This document shows, piece after piece, positions 15,857 to 25,171 of a DNA stretch of 47,519 nucleotides. A program made the translations under genes and the position numbers. Below the pieces are notes generated by a model, which ran no database searches, was not told the origin of the DNA, and worked only from the letters and a program-made list of their open reading frames with translations. Numbering within the stretch: position 1 is the stretch's first letter; every line of letters starts with the position of its first letter. The stretch is from JAOTYV01 sp041557595. Lineage in GTDB: Bacteria > Pseudomonadota > Alphaproteobacteria > UBA8366. The DNA is taken from contig JBFFGE010000006.1 in NCBI GenBank assembly GCA_041557595.1, forward strand, positions 1 through 47,519, in the 5' to 3' direction.

Positions 15857-16979
15857 TTACGCGTTCGCCGGCTTTTCGCCACCGCTGATCCGCATCGCCA
15901 AGGCCGCCTCCAAAAACGCATCGATATCGCCGTCGAGCACCGCTTCCGCGTTGCCTTTCTCGACCGAAGTCCGCAAATCTTTGACCATTTTATAGGGGTG
16001 CAGAACGTAGGACCGGATTTGATGCCCCCACCCGATATCGGTCTTTGCCGCATGGTCGGCCTGCGCCTGCTCTTCCCGCATTTGCAGCTCCCGCTCGTAG
16101 AGCCGGGCCTTCAGCATGGTCATTGCCGTCGCGCGATTGCGGTGTTGCGACCGGTCGTTCTGGCACTGAACGACGATCCCGGTCGGCTGATGGGTGATCC
16201 GCACCGCGCTGTCGGTCCGGTTGACGTGCTGACCGCCGGCGCCGGACGCACGATAGGTGTCGATGCGCAAATCGCCGTCGTTGATTTCCACTTCGATCGT
16301 GTCGTCGATGACCGGGTAGACACCGACCGACGCGAAACTCGTATGCCGGCGCGAGGCCGCGTCGAAGGGTGAGATCCGAACCAGCCGATGGACGCCGCTC
16401 TCCGTTTTCATCCATCCATAGGCATTGTCGCCGGAAACCTTGATCGTCGCGGATTTCAACCCGGCTTCCTCGCCGGGCGATTCCTCCAGATAGTCGACAT
16501 TGAAGCCGCGCTGTTCCGCCCAGCGAATATACATGCGCACCAGCATCTGCGCCCAATCCTGCGATTCGGTACCGCCCGCGCCCGCATGCACTTCGACATA
16601 GCAATCGTTGGCGTCGGCTTCGCCGGACAGCAGACTTTCGAGCTGCATCTTTGCGGCAACATCCCGTAACCGGTTTAGCGCAGTTTCCGCTTCACCGATG
16701 ATGTCCTCATCCTGCTCGAGCTCGGCGAGTTCGATCAGTTCGACGTTTTCCGACAAGCCGGTTTCGAGCGCCTCGAACCCCGCGATGCGCGTCTCGAGGC
16801 GCGTGCGTTCGCGCATCACGTTCTGCGCCTTATCCGGCGCATCCCACAGGGCCGGATCCTCGGCGAGCGCGTTCAGTTCCTCGAGGCGCAGCTTGGCGGC
16901 ATCGAGGTCAAAGATGCCTCCTCAGCAGACCCAGGGACTGCTTGATTTCATCGGCCAGATTCTGGATTTCGGCGCGCAT
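15857..16979 (-). CDS. prfB: peptide chain release factor 2, made by programmed +1 frameshift
   Basis: RF2 ends translation at UGA and UAA. The gene has two reading frames. Frame one runs from ATG 16979 for 23 codons (MRAEIQNLADEIKQSLGLLR and on) to an in-frame TGA at 16908-16910. Frame two starts one base later (GAC at 16907-16909) and runs to 15857, giving 373 residues in total. The hallmarks are present: internal Shine-Dalgarno AGGAGG, then CAT, then slippery CTT and TGA C. Frame two holds the stop-recognition tripeptide SPF (ISPFDAASRRH) and the peptidyl-hydrolysis motif GGQ (SGAGGQHVNRTDSA). It is not a broken gene: the shift is the well-known autoregulation by RF2 level. mrcA and amiC lie upstream on the same strand. 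Confidence 0.96.
16907..16922 (-). promoter_or_regulatory. RF2 programmed +1 frameshift site
   Basis: On the minus strand AGGAGG (16917-16922) sits three bases before CTT (16911-16913), which is followed by TGA (16908-16910) and C. This matches the bacterial prfB recoding signal in order and spacing. When RF2 is scarce the ribosome slips from CTT to TTT and reads GAC. Confidence 0.95.
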
Positions 16980-17088
16980 GCGATGTCTTGCCTATGGATG
17001 ATTTGCAGGTGGCGTTCCGCCGCAGCGTGTACGGCAAGGCGCGATCGATTTCAAGAACAACAAAATTCCTTGCGGGCAGGACCGCGGC

Positions 17089-19590
17089 TCAATACAGCCC
17101 GCGAGCGGGCGTCGGCGGCACCTCGGACGACTGCGGCGCACCGTCGGCCGTCGACGGCGAAGCGCCGTCACTGTTTTCATCGAGGACACGGTAGTCCCTA
17201 TCGCTGTCCGGCTCCGTCCCCACCTTGAAGGCTTCGAGAATGACGTTGCGGTCGCCCGGACGGGCAAGCCGGCCGGTTTTTGCGTTCACCCGGACATGGC
17301 GAATACCCGCCGGAATCCGGAAGGGGACCGTCGGCTGGCCTTCGAGCGCTTTGCCCATGAAGGACTTGAATATCGGCGCGGCAACATTGGATCCGGTTTC
17401 ACGGTCGCCCAGGGTGCGGGGCTGGTCGAATCCGACGAAGACGCCGACCGCCAGATCCGGCGCGAATCCGATGAACCATGCGTCGCGGCTCTTGTTGGTC
17501 GTCCCCGTCTTGCCGGCCAGCGGCTTCCCCAGCGACGCGACACGACGGCCGGTGCCCCGCTGGACCACGCCCTGCAGCATCGACACGACCTGGTAGACCG
17601 ACGTGGGCTCGGCGATCTGCTGCCGGTCGTCGGCAATCTCGGGCGGGGTCTGACCGTCCCAGCTCTTCGCCAGGCAGTTCGCGCAGTCGCGCGTATCGTT
17701 GCGGAATATCGTCTTGCCGACTTTGTCCTGCACCCGGTCGATGAGCGCCGGCTTTACGTGTTTTCCGCCATTGACCAGCATCGCATAGGCGGTGGTCAGC
17801 CGAAGCAGCGTCGTTTCGCCGGCGCCCAGCGCCATCGAGAGATGCTCCTGCATGTCGCCATTCACATCGAAACGCCGGGCGACTTCCACGATCGGCTTCA
17901 TCCCAATCGTCTTGGCCAGCCGCACGGTCATGAGGTTGCGCGACCGTTCGACCCCGATCCGCATCGGGCTCGGACCGTAGAAACGCTTGCTGTAGTTATC
18001 CGGCTTCCACTTGCCCTGTTCGGGGCCTTGGTCGATCACGATGGGCGCGTCGAGGATGATCGTGGACGGCGTAAAGCCGTTGTCCAGCGCGGCGAGATAG
18101 ACGAAGGGCTTGAATGCGGATCCCGGTTGCCGCTTCGCCTGCGTCGCCCGGTTGAATTCGCTCATGTCGTAGTCATAGCCGCCGGACATCGCGAGAACGC
18201 GGCCCGTGTGAGGATCGATCGCCACGATCGACCCGCCGATATCCGGAATTTGCCGCAGGCTATAGGTTCCCGCCGGGTAGGCTACCGGCTTCGGCACCGC
18301 CTTTCCTGGCGCCGACGGCGGCGAATACGATGTTACGGGCTCTACCGCGACCACGTCGCCCGGCTTGAGCACGTCCGCAACGCGGCGGATTTCCGGCCCA
18401 ATCTTCTGCTCGTCCAGCCACGCCCGCGCCCACAGCACTTCGCTGAGCGGTATCCGGCCGCTTTCGCCATCCGCTAGGCCGATCTCCGCCTCGTCCTTGC
18501 CGACATTCAAAACAACCGCGAGCTTCCAATCGCCCAACCCGGCCGGAGCCTTGACGCCGTTCAGGAGGCTGCCCCAATTGGCGTCGAGCACCACGCGCGC
18601 AATCGGACCGCGCCAACCGTGCCGCCGGTCATACTCCGCCAGCCCCGATCGGAGTGCCTGTTCGGCAATACGCTGCAATCGCGGATTCAGCGTCGTGCGG
18701 ACCGACAGCCCGCCCTCATAGAGACGCTTCTCGCCGAATCGATCGACCAGATCGCGCCGCACCTCCTCGAGGAAATACCCGGCTTCGACGACCTGGGTCG
18801 CGGCCCGCGGCACGACCTCCAGATTCTCCGCTATCGCCTGCCTGGCCGTTTCGCTATCGATATAATTTTCTTCGAGCATCCGCCCGACGACCCAATTTCG
18901 CCGCTCCACCGCCGCATCGTGCTTACGGATTGGATGATAATTATTCGGGGCCTTCGGCAGGGCGGCCAGATAGGCGGCTTCGGCGATGGTCAGCTCATCG
19001 AGCGACTTGTTGAAATAGTTCAACGCGGCGGCGGCAACGCCATAGGACGCGTAGCCGAGATAGATTTCATTGAGGTAAAGCTCGAGGATTCGCTGTTTCG
19101 AAAAGGTTCGCTCGATCCGGAACGCGAGGATTGCCTCCTTGATCTTGCGCTCGAAACTCAACTCATTGGTAAGAAGGAAATTTTTGGCAACCTGCTGGGT
19201 AATCGTCGAAGCGCCGACAGGGCGGCGCGAACGCCGCATGATGATGTTGAACCCATTGGTCACCAGGGCGCGGCCGAGCGCCGAGGCGTCGACTCCCGGA
19301 TGATGATAGAAATTCTTGTCCTCCGCCGCGATGAACGCATTGACGAGATGGCGCGGCAACGCGCCAACCGGAACGAAGACCCGCCGTTCGACCGCATATT
19401 CCGCGATGAGGCTGCCATCCCCCGCATGCACCCGTGTCACCGTTGGCGGGTCGTACTTCGCTAACTGGGTGTAATCGGGCAAGCCTCGGCTGTTCTCCCA
19501 CAACAGATACGCCGCGCCCGCCGCAATTGCGACCACCAGGAGGATTGTGAACGACAGCAGAAATAAGATTGTTTTGAACAGACGGGCCAT
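17089..19590 (-). CDS. mrcA: penicillin-binding protein 1A, bifunctional peptidoglycan synthase
   Basis: This class A PBP polymerises and crosslinks peptidoglycan. From ATG 19590 it has 833 residues. There is an N-terminal membrane anchor at about 7-31. A GT51 glycosyltransferase domain follows, with Glu90 in EDKNFYHHPGVD and the QQVAKNFLL and RILELYLNEIYLG motifs. Next come an OB-like insert (about 310-430) and a transpeptidase domain with SxxK at Ser491-Lys494 (SAFKPF), SRN (ERSRNLM) and KTGTT. The reading frame extends to a TTG at 19656, but the ATG opening MARLFKTILFLLS has GGTGG just upstream and puts the anchor at the N-terminus. It lies between amiC and prfB, an order conserved in alphaproteobacteria. 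Confidence 0.96.
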   Translation of the reverse strand: MARLFKTILFLLSFTILLVVAIAAGAAYLLWENSRGLPDYTQLAKYDPPTVTRVHAGDGSLIAEYAVERRVFVPVGALPRHLVNAFIAAEDKNFYHHPGVDASALGRALVTNGFNIIMRRSRRPVGASTITQQVAKNFLLTNELSFERKIKEAILAFRIERTFSKQRILELYLNEIYLGYASYGVAAAALNYFNKSLDELTIAEAAYLAALPKAPNNYHPIRKHDAAVERRNWVVGRMLEENYIDSETARQAIAENLEVVPRAATQVVEAGYFLEEVRRDLVDRFGEKRLYEGGLSVRTTLNPRLQRIAEQALRSGLAEYDRRHGWRGPIARVVLDANWGSLLNGVKAPAGLGDWKLAVVLNVGKDEAEIGLADGESGRIPLSEVLWARAWLDEQKIGPEIRRVADVLKPGDVVAVEPVTSYSPPSAPGKAVPKPVAYPAGTYSLRQIPDIGGSIVAIDPHTGRVLAMSGGYDYDMSEFNRATQAKRQPGSAFKPFVYLAALDNGFTPSTIILDAPIVIDQGPEQGKWKPDNYSKRFYGPSPMRIGVERSRNLMTVRLAKTIGMKPIVEVARRFDVNGDMQEHLSMALGAGETTLLRLTTAYAMLVNGGKHVKPALIDRVQDKVGKTIFRNDTRDCANCLAKSWDGQTPPEIADDRQQIAEPTSVYQVVSMLQGVVQRGTGRRVASLGKPLAGKTGTTNKSRDAWFIGFAPDLAVGVFVGFDQPRTLGDRETGSNVAAPIFKSFMGKALEGQPTVPFRIPAGIRHVRVNAKTGRLARPGDRNVILEAFKVGTEPDSDRDYRVLDENSDGASPSTADGAPQSSEVPPTPARGLY

Positions 19591-19671
19591 CAGGCCACCC
19601 CAACGATTGCTTCCATATGGCGTATCCCGTCCCCACCAGGCACGAACACGTATCAAACGAATATGACCAGT

Positions 19672-20916
19672 TTATGACCGGCTCAGCCGTTCCTTGCGCT
19701 CGAAATAGCGGTCGGTTGCCTTGAGAATACCCGCCGCCGCCTTCTCCAAATATGACCTCTTATGCAGCATTCTGGCATCCTGCGCGTTCGACAGGTAGCC
19801 CAGCTCGAGGAGGATGGATGGAATATCGGGCGATTTCAGGACCGCAAATCCGGCGAACCGGTGCGTATTGCGCAACATCTTTACCTTGCGGCTCAATTCA
19901 TCGATCAACAACTCGCTGAAGATCGCCGATTCGTTCATCGTCTGGCGCTGGCGCAGTTCGATCAGAAACGACGCCACGGCATCGGACTGCCGGGAAAGAT
20001 CGATACCGGCGATCGCATCGGCGCGGTTCTCGTGCGCGGCCAGGGCGGCCGCTTCCTTATCGGACGCGCGCTCCGACAGCGTATATACCGAGAACCCGCG
20101 CAGGCGCTTGTTGCGGTTACTATCCGCGTGCAGCGAAATGAAGAGCTCGGCCTTGCTTTCCTCGGCTCGTTTGTACCGTGTGCGCAGCGGGACGTAGATA
20201 TCCTTTCCCCGCGTCAGCACCACCGTATAGCGACCGGTCCGCTCAAGAACGTGGCGGACAATCTTCGCGGCACGAAGAGTCACCGATTTCTCATAGACGC
20301 CGGCGATACTGATGGTACCGGGATCCGGCCCGCCATGTCCCGGGTCGATCATGACGATACGCTTTCCCCGGCCGTTCTTGCCGTCGCGAAGATGGGCGGT
20401 TCGGTTCCCGTGCGATCCCGCTGCATCGGGCTGAACAGCTCCCGGCTCGACCCAGCCTTTCGAGGCGATCTGCCGCTCCGAGCGCTGAAACGCCGCCTCG
20501 GACACTTTTTGGAGATCGACCACGAATCGGTGCTTATACCGCCCTTTCGGCGGAATAAACCGGTGCCCGGAAACCACGACCGGCGCGCGGACGTCCACCA
20601 CCAGTCGGCTATTTGCATTTTGGAACAAGCCATAGCGGTAATTGGAGATCAGGCCTTTTTCGCGGGCCGTTTTCGGCGTCGGAATGCGCCAGTCAAGCTC
20701 GGGAAAGTCGATCACCACACGGTACGGATTGGCCAGGGTGAAGATCTTGTAGGGAACCTGGGCGTTCAATTCGATGACCAGCCGTGTCCGGTCGGAATGC
20801 ACGCCGGTACGGACGTCGGAAACGTCCGCCGCATGCGCCATTGCAGTCGCAGCGACCAATACCGCCGCCGCCAAAATCACCGACCTCAAACTTGATACCT
20901 TGAATATCACCATCAT
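19672..20916 (-). CDS. amiC: N-acetylmuramoyl-L-alanine amidase, AmiC-like
   Basis: A periplasmic zinc amidase that cleaves stem peptides from glycan strands, needed for daughter-cell separation. Its 414 residues show a signal peptide (about 1-30, ending AMAHAAD), an AMIN domain for peptidoglycan binding (about 33-135) and a basic linker with KNGRGKR. The C-terminal Amidase_3 domain carries zinc ligands: His194 in IDPGHGGPDPG, Glu in YEKSVTL, and a further His in FISLHADSN. The catalytic Glu is in LLELGYLSN. A double ATG at 20914-20916 and 20911-20913 gives the start, with only a weak ribosome site. It heads the amiC-mrcA-prfB run and is divergent from rne. The symbol reflects family and domain order. 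Confidence 0.93.
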   Translation of the reverse strand: MMVIFKVSSLRSVILAAAVLVAATAMAHAADVSDVRTGVHSDRTRLVIELNAQVPYKIFTLANPYRVVIDFPELDWRIPTPKTAREKGLISNYRYGLFQNANSRLVVDVRAPVVVSGHRFIPPKGRYKHRFVVDLQKVSEAAFQRSERQIASKGWVEPGAVQPDAAGSHGNRTAHLRDGKNGRGKRIVMIDPGHGGPDPGTISIAGVYEKSVTLRAAKIVRHVLERTGRYTVVLTRGKDIYVPLRTRYKRAEESKAELFISLHADSNRNKRLRGFSVYTLSERASDKEAAALAAHENRADAIAGIDLSRQSDAVASFLIELRQRQTMNESAIFSELLIDELSRKVKMLRNTHRFAGFAVLKSPDIPSILLELGYLSNAQDARMLHKRSYLEKAAAGILKATDRYFERKERLSRS

Positions 20917-21474
20917 CGAGCTTGAATATTTTCCAAGTCTTTCTTGCCATAGATCGTTATTGGTAAATATATATACTTAATGATGACTTGCGTTCAATTG
21001 AATTTAATGTTTTGCGAATTTAATTGTTCGGTGGTGCCACAATCCGATTGTGCGGCGGAGCGCGCCTCCCTATGTTAGGGATATTCATGCGGTGCTCCAC
21101 TGCGGAGATGTTTCCCGGTTTCATTATGACGTCTTTCAGATGCTCAAACAAAACTGTTGGAACGATGCTACCAGTACCCCCCTCTTTCGGAAGCACCGTG
21201 CGAAATTCAAGATTTCACTGCCGACCCGGCACGCGCCGGTCCGGCTCGACTGGTAAGGTAACGATGCGCGACGCGAATACGGAAGGCGGCAATACAGTAC
21301 TTGCGCTCCGGTCAAACCGCGCCCTCAGACCACATTACGGCAACGTATCCGCGCCGAATACAGCGCGCCGTCTGACGGTCGCCACGCGATCATTGCCTTC
21401 ATACACGTACACGGGTGCCTTGCCCGACCGGCCGATTCGCGCGGCCGCCGGGGCAAAAGCGCCGGAGATTTCAT
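20917..21474. other. 558-base intergenic region between amiC and rne
   Basis: No convincing gene is seen; the open frames here have no family features. The first 120 bases next to amiC are strongly AT-rich and contain the palindrome TTCAATTGAA. A perfect inverted repeat CACAAT-CCG-ATTGTG lies at 21038-21052. The rest is probably the long 5' leader of rne. In E. coli the rne leader is a structured element through which RNase E limits its own mRNA. A similar role here is inference. Confidence 0.5.
21038..21052. repeat. inverted repeat CACAAT-N3-ATTGTG in the amiC/rne divergent region
   Basis: Perfect 6-base arms around CCG, located at the edge of the AT-rich part of the divergent promoter region. 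It could be an operator for either gene or a small hairpin in the rne leader. No regulator is recognised. Confidence 0.35.
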
Positions 21475-23862
21475 ATGACAAGACGCATGTTAATCGACGC
21501 CTCGCAGTCCGAAGAGACTCGGGTCGTCGTCGTTCAAGGAAATAGGCTAGAGGAATTCGACTACGATTCGGACGTCAAGAAACAGCTAAAAGGCAATGTC
21601 TACCTCGCAAAGGTCACGCGGGTGGAACCCTCGCTGCAGGCCGCATTCGTGGAATATGGCGGCAATCGCCATGGTTTCCTCGCCTTTAACGAAATTCATC
21701 CGGATTATTACAAGATTCCGGTAGCCGACCGCGAGAAGCTGATCGCGGAAGAAGCGGCGCTTCACGACGAGGATGCCGAAGACGGCGAGATCGTGGAGAC
21801 CGTGGGCGGCGACGAGCTTGAAGACGTCGAGCGCCGACGCACCAAATTGCGGCGCCGGTATAAGATCCAGGAAGTAATCAAACGCGGCCAGGTCCTCCTC
21901 GTCCAAGTCGTCAAGGAGGAACGCGGCAATAAGGGCGCCGCGCTCACGACCTATCTGTCGCTTCCGGGCCGCTATTGCGTGCTGATGCCGAACACCGCGC
22001 GCGGCGGCGGAATTAGCCGGAAAATTACCAATGTCGGCGACCGGAAGCGCCTGAAGACGATCCTCGATGCACTCGGTATTCCCGACGGCATGGCAGTGAT
22101 CGTGCGGACCGCCGGCTCTGAACGGACCAAGGCGGAAATCAAGCGCGATTTCGATTACCTAGTACGGCTGTGGGATACCATTCGGACCGATACGCTGCAG
22201 GCGACCGCTCCCTCCTTGATCTACGAGGAAGCCAACCTCATCAAACGCGCCATCCGCGATCTCTACACCAAGGAAATCGAGGAGATCCTGGTCGAGGGCG
22301 ACGAAGGCTATCGGGTCGCCAAGGATTTCATGCGGCAATTGATGCCGAGCCACGCCAAGCGGGTGCAACAGCACAAGAATGACGGCAAATCGGTGCTCCA
22401 GCAGCATCAGGTCGAATCGCAGATCGATGCCATTCACAGCCCGGACGTAAAGCTGCCGTCCGGTGGCTATATCGTTCTGAACCAGACCGAGGCGCTGGTC
22501 GCCATCGACGTCAACTCCGGACGATCGACCCGGGAACGCCATATCGAGGGAACGGCATTAAAGACCAACCTGGAAGCGGCGGACGAGGTCGCGCGCCAGC
22601 TCAGATTACGCGATTTGGCCGGGCTGATCGTGATCGATTTCATCGATATGGAAGAATCGCGCAACAACCAATCGGTCGAGCGCCGGCTGAAGGACGCGCT
22701 GCGGACGGACCGGGCACGCATTCAGGTCGGCCGCATCAGCCATTTCGGGCTGCTCGAAATGTCGCGGCAGCGGCTGCGATCCAGCTTGGCGGAGATGTCG
22801 AGCGACCCCTGTCATTATTGCGGCGGAACCGGTTTCCTGCGGTCGGTCGAATGGACCGGGCAGCACGTTCTGAGGTCGATCGAAGAAGAAGCGATGCGCC
22901 GACAGGCCGATGAAATCGTGGCGTCCTTGCCGAGCGACGCCGCGCTCTATCTCCTCAATCAGAAACGCGCGAAACTCGCCACTCTGGAGGCCGATTGCGA
23001 CGTCAGAATTCTCGTCGTCGCCGATAACAGCCTTGTGCCGCCGAATTTCAAGATTACCGCCTCGGGTGGGCAACAAGGCCCGAGGACAATCGAAAACACC
23101 GAGGGCGACGATGCCGGCGACTTGGATCGGAACGGCCGGAGGAAGCGTCGGCCCCGGCGGCGGCGGCGTAAAAACGGCGACGAGCCGGTGGCGATCGAGG
23201 CCGAGGAATCGGTTGGTATCGAGGCCGAGGTCGAAACCGCCGAAGTCGCAGAGGCGTCCGGCGACAGCCCCGACTCCGAAGACGGTCAGAGCCGGCGGCG
23301 CAAACGCGGTCGGCGCGGCGGCCGGCGGCGCACCCGGAAAGCGAAACCGCTCGACGGTCAGGGCGCCGACGACATGCCGCAAGCCGATGCGGGCGCATCG
23401 CTCAACGGATCCGAACCGCAAGCCGATATCGATCCTGTTGCCGAGCCCGTCGCTGCGGATGCAAATGTCTCCGACGCGCCGTCATTGAGGCGCCCCCGCG
23501 GAAGGCGCATCGCAAAAACCGCGGAACCGGACACCGCCATGGATGCGGCCGAAGGCGATATCGACTCCGGCTCCAAAAAGGACGAAAGTCCGGCCGAACC
23601 CCGCAAACGGGCCCGGTCGCCCCGTCGCCCACGCACGCGCAGGGCGGCGGCGAAACCGGCAAAGGCTACCGAATCCGAACAACCGGAAGCCATGCCCATT
23701 CCATCGGAACCCCAATCGGATACGCCGGAAGCGGAGCCGGCGTCGCGCCGCCGGCCGGCAAAAGAAAACGCGCCGATTCCGGCCAACGAGCCGGCGACGG
23801 TGCCGTCGGAACAATCGGCGGAAAACAAGCGGACCGGATGGTGGAACCGCGTGGTAGGCTAG
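21475..23862 (+). CDS. rne: ribonuclease E
   Basis: RNase E starts decay of most mRNAs and processes rRNA and tRNA precursors. From ATG 21475 (GGAG 8 bases upstream) it has 795 residues. The catalytic half holds an S1 domain interrupted by a charged insert near 85-130, as in alphaproteobacterial enzymes. It also carries catalytic Asp345 (VAIDVNSGRST) and Asp388 (VIDFIDME), and the Zn-link Cys446/Cys449 (DPCHYCGGTGF) used for tetramer formation. The C-terminal 240 residues are low-complexity, rich in Arg, Glu, Ala and Pro, with basic blocks such as RRKRRPRRRRRKNG. This matches the disordered degradosome-scaffold and RNA-binding region. The open frame extends upstream to 21415 but family similarity begins at MTRRMLIDA. 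Confidence 0.96.
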   Translation: MTRRMLIDASQSEETRVVVVQGNRLEEFDYDSDVKKQLKGNVYLAKVTRVEPSLQAAFVEYGGNRHGFLAFNEIHPDYYKIPVADREKLIAEEAALHDEDAEDGEIVETVGGDELEDVERRRTKLRRRYKIQEVIKRGQVLLVQVVKEERGNKGAALTTYLSLPGRYCVLMPNTARGGGISRKITNVGDRKRLKTILDALGIPDGMAVIVRTAGSERTKAEIKRDFDYLVRLWDTIRTDTLQATAPSLIYEEANLIKRAIRDLYTKEIEEILVEGDEGYRVAKDFMRQLMPSHAKRVQQHKNDGKSVLQQHQVESQIDAIHSPDVKLPSGGYIVLNQTEALVAIDVNSGRSTRERHIEGTALKTNLEAADEVARQLRLRDLAGLIVIDFIDMEESRNNQSVERRLKDALRTDRARIQVGRISHFGLLEMSRQRLRSSLAEMSSDPCHYCGGTGFLRSVEWTGQHVLRSIEEEAMRRQADEIVASLPSDAALYLLNQKRAKLATLEADCDVRILVVADNSLVPPNFKITASGGQQGPRTIENTEGDDAGDLDRNGRRKRRPRRRRRKNGDEPVAIEAEESVGIEAEVETAEVAEASGDSPDSEDGQSRRRKRGRRGGRRRTRKAKPLDGQGADDMPQADAGASLNGSEPQADIDPVAEPVAADANVSDAPSLRRPRGRRIAKTAEPDTAMDAAEGDIDSGSKKDESPAEPRKRARSPRRPRTRRAAAKPAKATESEQPEAMPIPSEPQSDTPEAEPASRRRPAKENAPIPANEPATVPSEQSAENKRTGWWNRVVG

Positions 23863-23918
23863 ACGCCAGGTCCGTCCGCCGCCTGTCGCGCGCGGGCAAT
23901 CGCCTGTAAATCGGCCTA

Positions 23919-24016
23919 GATCAACCTGCCTTTAAGTGGACTCAATTAAAGGCAGAAAAGGTGATCGATTCTATAAGGATAGAGCAGCATGCGACCAAAT
24001 GGGCGCACGCTGCTCT
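23919..24016 (-). repeat. structured intergenic repeat, copy A
   Basis: Read on the minus strand, the element begins on the stop codon of the aminotransferase (TAGAGCAGC) and consists of two hairpins. The first pairs 24004-24016 with 23981-23993 (13 bases, one G-T wobble on this strand). The second is a perfect 10-base stem, CTGCCTTTAA/TTAAAGGCAG (23926-23935 with 23946-23955), enclosed by GATCA/TGATC (23919-23923, 23962-23966). The loop holds TTGAGTC. Copy B at 33478-33582 has the same plan, the same TAGAGCA beginning on a stop codon and a matching loop. The first hairpin may also act as a terminator for the aminotransferase operon. Confidence 0.6.
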
Positions 24017-25169
24017 AACGCTTCCAATCCATCAATGCGGCAGCGGCACCGCGGATGACGTCCTCGCTTTCGGCATATGAGATCCGCATGAACCGTGCCC
24101 CCCGGTCCCGATCGAAATCGAGGCCGGGGGTCAACGCGACGCCCGTCTCGTCGAGCAAGCGACGGCAAAACGCATCGCTGTCATTGGTCAGGTCGCCGAT
24201 ATCGGCGTAGATGTAGAAGGCCCCGTCGGCGGGCGCCAATTTCGAGAACCCGGCCTCCGGCAAGGCGTCGAGCAAAATCCGCCGATTGGTGTCGTACCCC
24301 GCAACCCGCGCATCGAATTCCGTCCGATAATCGAACGCCGCCAATGCTGCAAATTGGGACAAGGTCGGCGCGGAAATGAACAAATTCTGCGCCAGGCATT
24401 CCATCGTCCGCACCAATTCGCCGGGGACGACCATCCAACCGATCCGCCATCCGGTCATCGAGAAATATTTCGAAAAACTGTTTATTATTAACGCATTGTC
24501 TGTAAACGCGAGCGCTGTATCCGCTTTGCGGTCATAGGTGATGCCGTGATAAATTTCATCCGAAATCAAGCGGATGCCTTGGGCGTCGCAATACGCCGCC
24601 AGCGCCTGGAATTCAGCCGTCGGCAGCATGGTGCCGGTCGGGTTCGAGGGCGACGCCACGATCAAACCATCCAACGGCCCGTCCCGCTGCGCCCGTTCCA
24701 GCAATGCCGGCGTCGGCTGGAATCGGTCCTTGGGCTCCGTCGGCAATTCCACCGGTGCCACGCCGAATGCAGAAAGAATCGTGCGATAGCAAGGATACCC
24801 CGGGGCGGCAAGGGCGACCCGATCGCCGGCGTCGAAGACGGAGAGAAATGCCAGCACGAAACCGCCCGAGGATCCGGTCGTGACGATGATGCGTTCGGGA
24901 TCGATGCCGAGTCCGTAATAGTCGCCGTAGTATCCGGCGATGGCCTCCCGCAAGGGCGGGATGCCGAGCGCATCGGTATATCCGAGCCGGTCGGATGAGA
25001 GCGCCCGCGCGGCGGCATCCAGCACGCCTTTGGGTGCCCCGGCGCCGGGTTGCCCCACCTCCAGATGATAGACGGCCTGCTGCGCCGCCTCCCGCCGATT
25101 GGCAGCGCGCATAACATCCATCACCATGAAAGGCGCAACTTGCCCCCGTTCGGCAATTTTCAGGGCCAT
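24015..25169 (-). CDS. class I/II PLP-dependent aminotransferase
   Basis: A 384-residue fold-type I aminotransferase of the aspartate-aminotransferase group. The PLP lysine is K234 in SFSKYFSMTGWRIGW, and the conserved Asn/Pro stretch SPSNPTG (about 175) and DEIY (about 203) are present. The C-terminal Arg that binds the substrate carboxylate is in FMRISYA. Substrate cannot be told from sequence; annotations in relatives range from aspartate to aromatic or branched-chain aminotransferase. The ATG at 25169 lies 2 bases after the stop of the gamma-glutamyltransferase-like gene and uses AAGGAG inside its last codons, so the two are translationally linked. A hairpin follows directly after the stop. 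Confidence 0.93.
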   Translation of the reverse strand: MALKIAERGQVAPFMVMDVMRAANRREAAQQAVYHLEVGQPGAGAPKGVLDAAARALSSDRLGYTDALGIPPLREAIAGYYGDYYGLGIDPERIIVTTGSSGGFVLAFLSVFDAGDRVALAAPGYPCYRTILSAFGVAPVELPTEPKDRFQPTPALLERAQRDGPLDGLIVASPSNPTGTMLPTAEFQALAAYCDAQGIRLISDEIYHGITYDRKADTALAFTDNALIINSFSKYFSMTGWRIGWMVVPGELVRTMECLAQNLFISAPTLSQFAALAAFDYRTEFDARVAGYDTNRRILLDALPEAGFSKLAPADGAFYIYADIGDLTNDSDAFCRRLLDETGVALTPGLDFDRDRGARFMRISYAESEDVIRGAAAALMDWKR

Positions 25170-25171
25170 GC

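Noticed and set aside
15857..16979. prfB as a frameshifted pseudogene
   Set aside because: The frameshift has the exact programmed-recoding signal and both frames encode conserved RF2 sequence.
23926..23955. rho-independent terminator of rne
   Set aside because: The perfect hairpin is not followed by a T-run on the plus strand; it is better explained as part of the repeat element.
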